Below, one piece after another: positions 44,003-53,199 of a stretch of 64,000 nt of DNA. How positions within the stretch are numbered: position 1 is the first letter of the stretch; every line of letters starts with the position of its first letter. This DNA is from an uncultured Prevotellaceae bacterium (lineage in GTDB: Bacteria; Bacteroidota; Bacteroidia; Bacteroidales; Bacteroidaceae): the NCBI GenBank assembly GCA_900316475.1, contig ONDA01000006.1:62001-126000 (forward strand), read 5' to 3'. The position numbers and the translations under genes are program-made. Under the pieces are notes generated by a model. It made no database searches. It was not told the DNA's origin and saw only the letters and a list, made by a program, of their open reading frames with translations.

Positions 44003-47000
44003 CTTACAATAACCTTATGACCGTTAATAATATAAACACCTGCTGGCAATGCTTGTTTCAATTCGTCAACAGATTCGAACTCTGCGTTCTTTACCTTTTG
44101 ACCATTGAGATTATAGATACCCAATCGTTTCGTGTCTATCAATTCTTCAACACCCCGTATATCTGTAGGTGTGTCATCGAATATACCAAACCAGCCTCTG
44201 GAATTATTCGTCGTAGTCATATATGCTTCAAATGGGGATACATCCCTTAGGTTAGCAACAAACAAACTTCCTTCCGTGCCGTTCGTAGTATACCACTCAT
44301 TCTTTACATTCAATGCGTAAATACCTCCACTTCTCGCCTGATGCATAAAGCTTGGCACAAATGTACGTCCGCGATAGGATACCGTATTCTCTCTTGTCAT
44401 TGGTACCGATACATTTGCAGCAGAGAACGTGATCCGTCCGTTCAATCGAGCAGCATCGAAATATAGTTCATTGTTGGGCATACTGATGATATAAGGTGTA
44501 TTAGCCTTAATGGCCGATGCCACCTTCCATCCGCTACTGGTCAGTTCGTATAACCAGAACCCTTTCTGGCTGCTTGTCCGGACTGCGAAGGGAGCAACAC
44601 CTCCTTTCGATTCATGACTGATGGTTTGTACGTCAAAGGGCAGCGCGATGGTTTCCCACCCCTGACAGTCGTCAATGCCTGTCGTCATTTGGTAACGATG
44701 GGAATACGAAATTGTCCTGGCAGTAAACGACCTTGGGCAATAGAAATCATTACCAGAGGAGGTTTCCGTCAACGTGATAGTTTGAGCTACATTATTGACA
44801 ATCACATTTTTCGCAGATGATGGTGCATAGCTTGCTGATGTCACGTAGAGCAGCAGATTCGGATTGTTCACCCTCTCTGTGAACGCCATTGACGGATTCC
44901 AGATGACAGCCGCCAAGTCTGTTGCGTTTGTAAGGGCACCACTTTCTATACCAGTAACAGTCCAAGTATTTCCTTCATAGCCAAACGCAGCGGGGACATT
45001 CAAAACTCTGCCGTAATCTCCTGTAGCCACATTCACCGTCTTTCCATTATAGGAATTCACTTTATAGTTCACACCATCAACCGTCATTCCCGTCAGTGCA
45101 GGTGGAATAGTCACAGTTTTAATGTCAGTCGAGTATGTTGTACCATAACTATTGGTAGCATAGGCACGTACATAATAGGTCGTGCCTGGCGTCAGATTGT
45201 CTGTAACATAAGAAGATGCGGTTCTACCTGTAGACGGAGAACTCCAACTACACCAGTAAGTGGTAGAGTTTGGCACGTTATTGGTAGTACTATAGCAGAC
45301 GCCATACGTAGTGGCAGCAGGATTAGCCGTGAATGTCATTGAGAAATAGAATGAAGTTCTGGTGACGTCGTACACGTTGAACGCAGAAATTATCGGCGCA
45401 CTGCCTGGCACACCGGCCTGCGTCACCGATATTGTCTTTGTTGCCGATTGGCCATTGGCCGTAGCCGTCACAGTGATTGTGGCCGTACGTTGCGAAATGC
45501 CCGTATTTTCTTTCGGAGTAATGGTAATGGTTCGTGTAACTCCCGTACCGCTGACTGACACCGTACAGATATTGGTGTTCGATGATGCTGCCGTTACTGT
45601 AGCGTTCGTTGGCGACACGGTTGCAGTAACAATTTTGTTATTCGTTTCACTTGACGTCAACGATAATGAGGTTACCGATAGCGTCAGCGTAGTTGGTATC
45701 GCCTCAAACGTCACGACCACCGATACATCCTGGTTGATATTGCTTATCGTATACTGACTATTCGTCACGCCTGATATCACATCTGTCCCATTCACTAATA
45801 CGCTCTTGATACGATAGCCGTCATTGGGTGTAAAGGTCAAAGTAGCAGACGAGCCCTCGCTGACGGCATAACTTTTGGCGGTCTCATTTATAGTGTATCC
45901 AGAATAAGAGACATAGCCATTTCCGATAGATGTGATTGACAGTGTATAGTTCGTTGGCGGAATAGTAACTGTCTGCACATTAGAGTACGCTGTACCATAA
46001 CTATTAGTGGCATAGGCACATACATAATAGGTTGCGCCTGGCGTCAGATTCTCTGTAACATAAGAAGATGTGGTTATGCCTGTCGACGGGGAAGTCCAGC
46101 GGAATCGGAAAGTGGAAGAATTTGGTATAGTATTGGTAGTACTATAGCAGACGCCGTATTCAGTGGCAGCAGGATTAGCCGTGAATGTCATCGAGAAATA
46201 GAATGAAGTTCTGGTGACGTCGTACACGTTGAACGCAGTAATCTCTGGCGCACTACCTGGCACACCAGCCTGCGTCACCAATATTGTCTTTGTTGCCGTC
46301 TGGCCATTGGCCGTAGCCGTCACAGTGATTGTGGACGTACGTTGCGAAGTACCCATGTTCTCTTTCGGAGTGATGGTAATGGTTCGTGTAGCTCCCGTAC
46401 CACTGACTGACACCGCGCAGACATTGGTATCTGATGATTCTGCCGTTATAATAGCAGTTGTTGGCGAAACGGTCGCAGTTATAGTTCTTTCGTTCGTTTC
46501 ACTTGAAGTCAACGATAATGATGTAGCCGATAGAGTCAGCGTGGTCGGTATAGCCTCAAACGTCACAATCACCGTTGTATTCTGGCTGATGTTACTAATT
46601 GTAATCGCGCACTGATTATTCGTCACGTTCGGAGTTACGTCAGTCCCATTTACCAGAACACTCTTGATACGATTGCCATCATTAGGAGTAATCCTCAATG
46701 TTGCAGACGAACTTTCGCTGATAGGAATATTTTTTGTTCCACCACTAACGGTGTAACCTAAACAATTGACGGTACCGCTGCCTGAAGACTGGATTGTCAA
46801 AGTGTAGGTCGTGGGAGGAATAGTAACTGTCTGCACATTAGACGAGTACGTTGTGCCATAACTATTAGTAGCATAGGCACGTATATAATAGGTTGTGCCT
46901 GGCGTCAGATTATTCACGGTAGAAGATACCGTGCTGCCAGATATATGTTCTGTCCAAGAATTACGATTATCAGCATTTGTAGGTATGGTATTTGTCGAAC

Positions 47001-48825
47001 TGTAACAGACGCCGTATTCTGTGGTAGCTGGATTTGCAGTAAACGTCATTGAGTAAGAGAACGACGTACTAGTCACATCGTGTATGCTAAACGCTGTAAT
47101 GACTGGCGCACTGCCCGGCACGCCTGCCTGCGTCAACGATATTGTCTTTGTTGCCGATTGGCCATTGGCCATAGCCGTCACGGTGATTGTGGCCGTACGT
47201 TGCGAAGTGCCCGTATTTTCTTTCGGAGTGATGGAAATAGTTCGTGTAACTCCCGTACCGCTGACTGACACCGTACAGATATTGGTGTCTGATGATTCTG
47301 CCGTTATAATAGCAGTTGTTGGCGAAACGGTCGCAGTTATAGTTCTGTTGTTCGTTTCACTTGAAGTCAACGATAATGATGTAGCCGATAGCGTCAGTGT
47401 AGTCGGTATAGCCTCGAACGTCACGACCACCGTTATATCCTGACTAATATTGCTTATCGTGTACTGATTATTCGTAACGCCCGACGTAACGTCCGTACCA
47501 TTCACCACCACACTTTTGATGCGATAACCGCTGTCAGGATAAAACGAAATACATGCTGTGTTGCCTCTCTTCACTGTTAATGTTTTTGTTTGGCTTCTGA
47601 TAGTATCACAATAAAAAGCAAAGCCATCTCCCTTAGATTCTATTGCAAATGTAAATGTTTCCTCTCTTTCAATTATTTCCTTAAAATAGTTCCCCCAGCC
47701 ATAGCAGTTTATGTATTTTTCCTTTGTCCCATAAGGTACATATAAAATACGATCATGATGTCCACCACTCCACGAACTAAATGCATATGTATGGAATGGT
47801 TCAAGTATTTTTGATTCTACCTCTTTTACGTTCTGATCGAAAACCTCTTCTCCCATTGAAGAAAGGTTCTTGGGCAATATAATGCTTTTTAAGCCTGTAT
47901 TGACAAATGCATTTTTACGAATTTCCTGCAAAGAATCTGATAATACAATACTTGTAAGATTTCTGCAACTCTCGAAAGCGGACTTCCCTATTATGATTAT
48001 TGATGTTGGTATTTTTATTGACTCCAAATTTTGACAACCAAAGAACATACGATCTTGTATTACTTTCAGAGATTTAGGCAACGTTACTGATTTTAGATTA
48101 GTACGAGCAAATACATCTGTCCCAAAGGTCTTTAATTGTTCTGACAAATTAATTTCTTCTAATGCTATACAATCAGAAAACGCGTAAGAACCTATAGATG
48201 TAAGATTCTCAGAAAACTCCACCGACTTAAGGCTATCGCAACACATAAAAGCTTCTTCACCAATTGAAGTAACAGTATTGGGAATAGTAATTTTCTTTAG
48301 ATTACTATGAAAAAATGATCCTCTGGGCAGTTGTTTTATAAAAGGTGACAATTCTGTTATATCAATACTTTCTAATTTACTATAGGCGAAAGCATATTCA
48401 ACTATCTTCGTAACAGAATTAGGAATTTTAATATGGGTAATTCCCGAATTCATTATAAAGCATCTTCCTAAACTGTCAAGACTATTTGGTAATTCTAAAC
48501 TGGTAAGAGATGTACAATTATTGAATGCTTCCCTCCCTATATATTTAATTGTATTGGGTAAATGAATTGATGTTATTCGCGTTCCACCAAATGCACATTC
48601 ACCAATCCCTACCACAGTATACGTTTTCCCTGCTAATTCCACTTGTGCCGGGATTTCGATTTCGCCTGATACATTTTTATTACCTTGAGCTTTAATATAT
48701 ACATCACTACTTCCATCTATAATAGCATACACATACGAATAAGCAGAATTACTGTACATCAATAATAATAATAACGAAGCAATCATATATCTGATTTGTT
48801 TCGTTTTATGGGTACTATTTTTCAT
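43999..48825 (-). CDS. BspA-like leucine-rich-repeat surface protein
   Basis: 1608 residues. Signal peptide about 1-30. LRR_5 (BspA) repeats span about 35-370 (IGECAFGGTRITSIHLPNTI and similar). Then come three tandem modules of ~285 residues (starting near 470, 770 and 1055), each with an Ig/BIG-like unit (TLTLSATSLSLTSSETN), a fibronectin-like unit (MTFTANPAATEYGVCYS) and an InlB-type B-repeat (GYRIKSVLVNGTDV). The C-terminal end (RLGIYNLNGQKV, LPAGVYIINGHKVIV) resembles the sorting-type tail of Bacteroidetes surface proteins. Such proteins bind host matrix or other bacteria. AT-richer than its neighbours. Confidence 0.9.
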   Translation of the reverse strand: MKNSTHKTKQIRYMIASLLLLLMYSNSAYSYVYAIIDGSSDVYIKAQGNKNVSGEIEIPAQVELAGKTYTVVGIGECAFGGTRITSIHLPNTIKYIGREAFNNCTSLTSLELPNSLDSLGRCFIMNSGITHIKIPNSVTKIVEYAFAYSKLESIDITELSPFIKQLPRGSFFHSNLKKITIPNTVTSIGEEAFMCCDSLKSVEFSENLTSIGSYAFSDCIALEEINLSEQLKTFGTDVFARTNLKSVTLPKSLKVIQDRMFFGCQNLESIKIPTSIIIIGKSAFESCRNLTSIVLSDSLQEIRKNAFVNTGLKSIILPKNLSSMGEEVFDQNVKEVESKILEPFHTYAFSSWSGGHHDRILYVPYGTKEKYINCYGWGNYFKEIIEREETFTFAIESKGDGFAFYCDTIRSQTKTLTVKRGNTACISFYPDSGYRIKSVVVNGTDVTSGVTNNQYTISNISQDITVVVTFEAIPTTLTLSATSLSLTSSETNNRTITATVSPTTAIITAESSDTNICTVSVSGTGVTRTISITPKENTGTSQRTATITVTAMANGQSATKTISLTQAGVPGSAPVITAFSIHDVTSTSFSYSMTFTANPATTEYGVCYSSTNTIPTNADNRNSWTEHISGSTVSSTVNNLTPGTTYYIRAYATNSYGTTYSSNVQTVTIPPTTYTLTIQSSGSGTVNCLGYTVSGGTKNIPISESSSATLRITPNDGNRIKSVLVNGTDVTPNVTNNQCAITISNISQNTTVIVTFEAIPTTLTLSATSLSLTSSETNERTITATVSPTTAIITAESSDTNVCAVSVSGTGATRTITITPKENMGTSQRTSTITVTATANGQTATKTILVTQAGVPGSAPEITAFNVYDVTRTSFYFSMTFTANPAATEYGVCYSTTNTIPNSSTFRFRWTSPSTGITTSSYVTENLTPGATYYVCAYATNSYGTAYSNVQTVTIPPTNYTLSITSIGNGYVSYSGYTINETAKSYAVSEGSSATLTFTPNDGYRIKSVLVNGTDVISGVTNSQYTISNINQDVSVVVTFEAIPTTLTLSVTSLSLTSSETNNKIVTATVSPTNATVTAASSNTNICTVSVSGTGVTRTITITPKENTGISQRTATITVTATANGQSATKTISVTQAGVPGSAPIISAFNVYDVTRTSFYFSMTFTANPAATTYGVCYSTTNNVPNSTTYWCSWSSPSTGRTASSYVTDNLTPGTTYYVRAYATNSYGTTYSTDIKTVTIPPALTGMTVDGVNYKVNSYNGKTVNVATGDYGRVLNVPAAFGYEGNTWTVTGIESGALTNATDLAAVIWNPSMAFTERVNNPNLLLYVTSASYAPSSAKNVIVNNVAQTITLTETSSGNDFYCPRSFTARTISYSHRYQMTTGIDDCQGWETIALPFDVQTISHESKGGVAPFAVRTSSQKGFWLYELTSSGWKVASAIKANTPYIISMPNNELYFDAARLNGRITFSAANVSVPMTRENTVSYRGRTFVPSFMHQARSGGIYALNVKNEWYTTNGTEGSLFVANLRDVSPFEAYMTTTNNSRGWFGIFDDTPTDIRGVEELIDTKRLGIYNLNGQKVKNAEFESVDELKQALPAGVYIINGHKVIVR
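45100..47420. repeat. Three-unit tandem coding repeat in the BspA-like gene
   Basis: Long similar DNA stretches recur with spacing of about 852 and 870 bp (for example the segment starting GCACTGCCTGGCACACC at 45399, and near 46250 and 47109). They encode the Ig/FnIII/B-repeat modules. High DNA similarity suggests recent amplification or gene conversion. Confidence 0.8.
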
Positions 48826-48856
48826 ATTATTGAGTTTTAGCTTAGATTTGATAAAA

Positions 48857-49777
48857 CTATATCATTCTAAAAGGAACCGATGAGGGCTCTATTTTAACTA
48901 GTTGCTGTGGGTTACAAAGTTTCATATAAGCGTGTATCAAATCCATATCTGTTTTGCTATTTGAGCAAGGACCGACTATTACCTTTTTTAAAGCACAAAA
49001 AGGAATGTTTATTTTTACATAAGGAATGATTGATCCATTATTGTTCTTCCTATATTCAACTTCGTGAGTCGAACAATATCTGATAAGTCTCCATTCGTTT
49101 TCGAAACTGAAACTATTATGTTTAAAGAAAGGAGAAAGGAAAGTAGCTAAAACACGAAGACAAGTATTTTTTTTATAAAATAATTCTTCTGCATCTGAAA
49201 CTTGTTCGATTTCTTCATAATACTTCTGGAGTTGATCTTGGATAACACGTCTTATCATATTCTTGTCTTCATCATTTGTGGATTCAAAATCATATATAAC
49301 GGGAAAACACAACAGTTTGTCTGATTCTGAAAATCTGTTTAGATCAAAGCACAAACATACTCCTTTCCCGTTATCTCCATACATACTCCATAAAGGTATT
49401 TGCTCTGGTTTCGAAGAAAATGAAATAGCATATGGCGCGCGTTCCATATTAAAAGAATTATCTCTAATAAAGGAAGGAATTTGCTCATCTGTCATGTCTT
49501 TTATTTTAACTTCGCTACATATATTTGACAATCGCAAATGTGGTTCATGTTTTTTTTCTTCCTCTTTAAGTAGCTCCATAAGGATCCCATATCCCTGTTT
49601 CAATTCTACAGTATCATTCATGCAAAAACAACTACTTGCCCAAAATTCAAATTGTCGTATCAAGCTTTTGGCCTCAAGCATTATTTTTGTCATGGAAAAA
49701 AACGCCTCTTTAGATGTATAATGATACAAAAGATTTTCCCTTAAATTAGTCATAATATGCTTCTGCTCCATTGTCAT
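48857..49777 (-). CDS. DUF2971 family protein
   Basis: 306 residues, no signal peptide. DUF2971 features: LYHYTSKEAFFSM at the N-terminus, FWASSCFCMNDTVELKQGYG, ISFSSKPEQIPLWSMYGDNG, GVCLCFDL and NEWRLIRY. Related proteins are common in accessory and anti-phage islands, but no activity is established. Base composition is AT-rich. It lies 31 nt before the BspA-like gene on the same strand and is preceded by a ~390-nt structured leader. Confidence 0.85.
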   Translation of the reverse strand: MTMEQKHIMTNLRENLLYHYTSKEAFFSMTKIMLEAKSLIRQFEFWASSCFCMNDTVELKQGYGILMELLKEEEKKHEPHLRLSNICSEVKIKDMTDEQIPSFIRDNSFNMERAPYAISFSSKPEQIPLWSMYGDNGKGVCLCFDLNRFSESDKLLCFPVIYDFESTNDEDKNMIRRVIQDQLQKYYEEIEQVSDAEELFYKKNTCLRVLATFLSPFFKHNSFSFENEWRLIRYCSTHEVEYRKNNNGSIIPYVKINIPFCALKKVIVGPCSNSKTDMDLIHAYMKLCNPQQLVKIEPSSVPFRMI

Positions 49778-50166
49778 AAAGGTCTTATGTCAAGCAGATC
49801 CCAAACTTGGCCATTCTCTATAGTTATTGGTAGCTATATGATACGAAGAAGCGTGGGAATCTACCTGTTACTCGTCCCACGAACCGAGGCTCTGGCATCG
49901 CCCTAACAGTTGAACGAGCAACGCCGAAGCCCACGCCGATATGTATATAAACGACACTGATTGCAACGGAGCCAATGATGGCTGTGCAATACTGATGTCG
50001 GATATTACATACCCATGAGCGTCATTGCTGCCATGTTCTTGACTGTTAGTTTGGAACTGCCAGATTCCGATTCGTCAAGCACAAAACGTCAAGTACGCCT
50101 TTCCTATATATAGGTTCCCGTCCCCCAGCCTCCACCCTTGAGCTTCGGCATGGTTCAGAGAACGGG
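49778..50166 (-). ncRNA. Structured leader upstream of DUF2971 gene
   Basis: About 389 gene-free bases between a -7 box (50167-50176) and the DUF2971 ATG. Clear hairpins: CGTGGGA (49852-49858) with TCCCACG (49875-49881); a nested stem 49952-50000 (CGACA/TGTCG, ATTGCA/TGCAAT, AGCC/GGCT); and the 12-bp palindrome CCTATATATAGG at 50103-50114. All three frames are interrupted except for a ~45-codon ORF without a good start. It is probably an untranslated leader or small RNA; the family is not identified. Confidence 0.5.
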
Positions 50167-50176
50167 TACAAAGATA
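50167..50176 (-). promoter_or_regulatory. -7 box of DUF2971 leader
   Basis: Reverse strand TATCTTTGTA with TTTGG about 19 nt upstream. Confidence 0.55.
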
Positions 50177-50286
50177 AAGAATAATTGTGAAAATACCAAA
50201 TAATTGCGAAAGAAATTTAAAAAAAATTGCTGTGCAAGGCTTGTCTTACATTTCAACAGCACTATGAATTGTATCAAAAGCAAAAC

Positions 50287-50931
50287 AGGTGACACCTCTT
50301 ACACCTGGCACTTAACTATCTGAAAATCAGGGACTATTTTTCTGAGGTAAGTGACACCTATAGTCGCACCAAAGGTGACACCAACGGATCATGGCGGGCC
50401 GTGAAACATTTACGAGCGGCCGTGAGAATTTTATGAGAGGCCGTGAAATTTTCACGAGAGGCTTGTACGTTTCTGGCTTTTGGCGTGAAACATTGGCGGA
50501 AAGGTTTGGTGTGACACTTGGTGCGACCATTGGTGTGGGCACTGGTACGACTGCCCACCGCCGCAACTGCCTGATAATCAGTATCAGGTGTGCTGGGTGT
50601 CACCAACTTTAGCCTTTTCGGCTGTAGCGTGCGCACACGCGCGTTAGGAGCGAAAGGCGAGAGACACGAAGGACGAAAGGCGAGAGACGCGAAGGACGAA
50701 AAACATCAAGGGACGGCAGCCGTCAGGACGGCTTATACAGCACTGGTTGTCAGCCACTTGACAATTTAGGATTCCGTCAGCCTCCACTAAGCTCTTGCAC
50801 CGTCCGATCTTTCGCCGTATCTTTGCACCGCCATTCGGCACTCCGACCATCTAACACGTGGCTGTCGCTAACATCTACAAGTGCGCCTGCAAACTCCGGT
50901 GCAATCCCCTGGCGCGTCAGCAGTCTATCCG
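50287..50931. repeat. MITE-like non-coding repeat, copy 2
   Basis: Homologous to 16468-17087 over its whole length. Inverted ends are 50288-50305 and 50587-50604, here with four mismatches in 18. A 23-bp unit beginning GAAAGGCGAGAGAC is duplicated (about 50650-50695) where copy 1 has one, explaining most of the length difference. Contains the same rightward TATCTTTGCA at 50818-50827. Ends 47 bp from the queC stop. Confidence 0.75.
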
Positions 50932-50978
50932 TCATCTTTGCGTCGGCAGCCAAATGCACACAAAGCGATCTTTGACTT

Positions 50979-51665
50979 TTAATCTTCATACACCGTCGGG
51001 TCGGCGATGCCGGCCTCAGCGAGGGCTTCGCGGCGCTCGACGCAGGTGCCGCAGCGGCCGCAGTGGCGGTCGCCCCCCTTGTAGCACGACCAAGTCTCGG
51101 CGTAGTCAATGCCGAGGTCGCGGCCCCGGGCTGCTATCTGGCCTTTGGTAAGGCTGGTGAACGGACAGAGAAGGGTGACGCCGGGATGGTCGGCCTCGCC
51201 GTCGGTAGCGTTAAAGCGGGTGCCGGTGCGGGCGGCCTCGCTCATGGCGCTAACGAACTCCGGACGGCAGTCGGGGTAAATGGTGTGGTCGCCGCTGTGG
51301 TTGGCCATCATGACATAACGCAGGCCGCGACTGTCAGCCAGTCCGACAGCGATGCTGAGCATGATGCCGTTGCGGAAGGGTACGACGGTCGACTTCATAT
51401 TGTCGTCGGCATAGTGACCCTCGGGGATGTCGTCCTGACCGGCAAGCAGCGAACTGGTAAAATACTGGCCCATGAAGGCGAGGGGTATGACGATGTGCTC
51501 AATGCCGAGACGCTCGCAATGCAGACGGGCGAAAGGTATCTCACGTGCGTTATGCTTCGAACCATAGTCGAAGGTGACGGCCAGGGCTATGCGCTCCTGC
51601 TGGTCGTAGAGCAGCGTCACGGAGTCCATGCCGCCGCTGAGGATGATGACTGAATCTTTTTCCAT
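50979..51665 (-). CDS. queC: 7-cyano-7-deazaguanine synthase
   Basis: 228 residues from ATG 51665 (MEKDSVIILSGGMDSVTLLY). PP-loop SGGMDS at the N-terminus, zinc ligands in CYKGGDRHCGRCGTCVERRE at the C-terminus. It makes preQ0 from 7-carboxy-7-deazaguanine with ATP and ammonia. The -7 box ends 5 nt before the ATG, so the message is likely leaderless. Divergent from pgk. Confidence 0.95.
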   Translation of the reverse strand: MEKDSVIILSGGMDSVTLLYDQQERIALAVTFDYGSKHNAREIPFARLHCERLGIEHIVIPLAFMGQYFTSSLLAGQDDIPEGHYADDNMKSTVVPFRNGIMLSIAVGLADSRGLRYVMMANHSGDHTIYPDCRPEFVSAMSEAARTGTRFNATDGEADHPGVTLLCPFTSLTKGQIAARGRDLGIDYAETWSCYKGGDRHCGRCGTCVERREALAEAGIADPTVYED

Positions 51666-51670
51666 TGCGG

Positions 51671-51680
51671 TGCAAAGGTA
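51671..51680 (-). promoter_or_regulatory. -7 box of queC
   Basis: Reverse strand TACCTTTGCA, followed by only 5 nt before the ATG. Confidence 0.65.
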
Positions 51681-51786
51681 CATAAAAACGGGGGATTTTG
51701 CAAACTCCGTCTTACATAATAATCGTATGTACGCAAAAAAAATATAAATTCGTCATTAAGGCGAGAGAATTCACAATAATTCTTTG

Positions 51787-51796
51787 TATCTTTGCG
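51787..51796 (+). promoter_or_regulatory. -7 box of pgk
   Basis: TATCTTTGCG, about 43 nt before ATG 51840. Confidence 0.6.
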
Positions 51797-51839
51797 CCAC
51801 GTTTAAACGAAGTTTTTCACATTATTAACAAAAAGAATC

Positions 51840-53111
51840 ATGACAATCAACGAAATGAACTTTGCCGGTAAGAAGGCAATCGTACGTGTAGACTTCAACG
51901 TACCCTTAGACGAGAATGGTAAGATTACGGACGACACCCGCATCCGCGGTGCTCTGCCCACGCTGAAGAAGATTCTGGCCGACGGTGGTGCCACCATCAT
52001 CATGAGCCACATGGGCAAGCCCAAGGGCAAGGTGGACATGAAGAAGTCGCTGGGCCAGATCCGCGAGGCTGTGGAGAAGGCTCTGGGCGTTCCCGTAGCT
52101 TTTGCTCCCGACTGTGCCAAGGCTCAGGAGCAGGCAGCTGCCCTGAAGATGGGCGAGGCTCTGTTGCTTGAGAACCTGCGCTTCTATCCCGAGGAGGAGG
52201 GCAAGCCCGTAGGCGTTGAGAAGGGTACTCCCGAATACGACGAGGCCAAGAAGGCTATGAAGCAGAGCCAGAAGGAGTTTGCCAAGACGCTGGCCAGCTA
52301 TGCTGACTGCTACGTGATGGACGCCTTCGGTACAGCTCACCGCAAGCACGCCTCTACGGCCGTCATCGCCGACTACTTCGATGCTGACTCGAAGATGCTG
52401 GGTCTGCTGATGGAGAAGGAGGTGCAGGCTGTCGACAACGTGCTGTCGAACATCAAGCGCCCGTTCGTGGCCATCATGGGTGGTTCGAAGGTATCTTCAA
52501 AGATCGGTATCATCGAGAACCTGTTGGGCAAGGTCGACAAGCTGATTCTCTGCGGCGGTATGACCTACACCTTCGCCAAGGCTCATGGCGGCGAGATCGG
52601 CGAGTCTATCGTCGAGCTCGACAAGCTGGATGTGGCTCTCGGTGTTGAGGAGCTGGCCAAGAAGAATGGCGTGGAACTGGTGCTCGGTACTGACTGCACG
52701 GCTACCAACGGTCTGGACTTCGACACGATGTCGGTGAAGGAGGGTGCTGAGATTATCACCTGCCCCGCTAACCAGGTGCCCGCCGGTTTCGAGGGTGTTG
52801 ATGCCGGTCCTGAGAGCCAGAAGGCTTTCCAGGCTGCCATTGCCGGTGCCAAGACCATTCTGTGGAACGGCCCTGCCGGTGTGTTCGAGTGCGACGCCTT
52901 CACCGCTGGTTCACGTGCCATCGGCGACGCTATTGCCAAGGCTACTGCTGAGGGTGCCTTCTCGCTGATTGGCGGTGGCGACTCTGTGGCTTGCGTCAAC
53001 AAGTTCGGTCTGGCCGACCAGGTGAGCTACATCTCTACCGGCGGTGGTGCTCTGCTCGAGGCTATCGAGGGTAAGGTGCTTCCCGGTGTGGCTGCCATCA
53101 AGGGCGAATAA
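51840..53111 (+). CDS. pgk: Phosphoglycerate kinase
   Basis: 423 residues. It moves the phosphate of 1,3-bisphosphoglycerate to ADP in glycolysis. Motifs: [85 protein letters not shown] and [13 protein letters not shown]. Codon use is strongly biased (AAG, CTG, GGT), as expected for a highly expressed gene. A perfect terminator hairpin follows. Confidence 0.97.
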   Translation: MTINEMNFAGKKAIVRVDFNVPLDENGKITDDTRIRGALPTLKKILADGGATIIMSHMGKPKGKVDMKKSLGQIREAVEKALGVPVAFAPDCAKAQEQAAALKMGEALLLENLRFYPEEEGKPVGVEKGTPEYDEAKKAMKQSQKEFAKTLASYADCYVMDAFGTAHRKHASTAVIADYFDADSKMLGLLMEKEVQAVDNVLSNIKRPFVAIMGGSKVSSKIGIIENLLGKVDKLILCGGMTYTFAKAHGGEIGESIVELDKLDVALGVEELAKKNGVELVLGTDCTATNGLDFDTMSVKEGAEIITCPANQVPAGFEGVDAGPESQKAFQAAIAGAKTILWNGPAGVFECDAFTAGSRAIGDAIAKATAEGAFSLIGGGDSVACVNKFGLADQVSYISTGGGALLEAIEGKVLPGVAAIKGE

Positions 53112-53139
53112 AGCTACTACGACAGACAACAAAATAAAT

Positions 53140-53178
53140 ATGCTGCCATTCTCCTTAGGATGGCAGCATATTTTGTTT
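53140..53178 (+). terminator. Terminator of pgk
   Basis: Perfect 10-bp stem ATGCTGCCAT (53140-53149) with ATGGCAGCAT (53160-53169), followed by ATTTTGTTT. It may also serve the converging TPR lipoprotein gene. Confidence 0.8.
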
Positions 53179-53199
53179 ATCAGATATTAGCTGGATTGC

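Noticed and set aside
49778-50166. tmRNA gene
   Set aside because: No CCA-proximal acceptor/T-arm half, no recognisable tag reading frame, and the ends do not pair as a tRNA-like domain.
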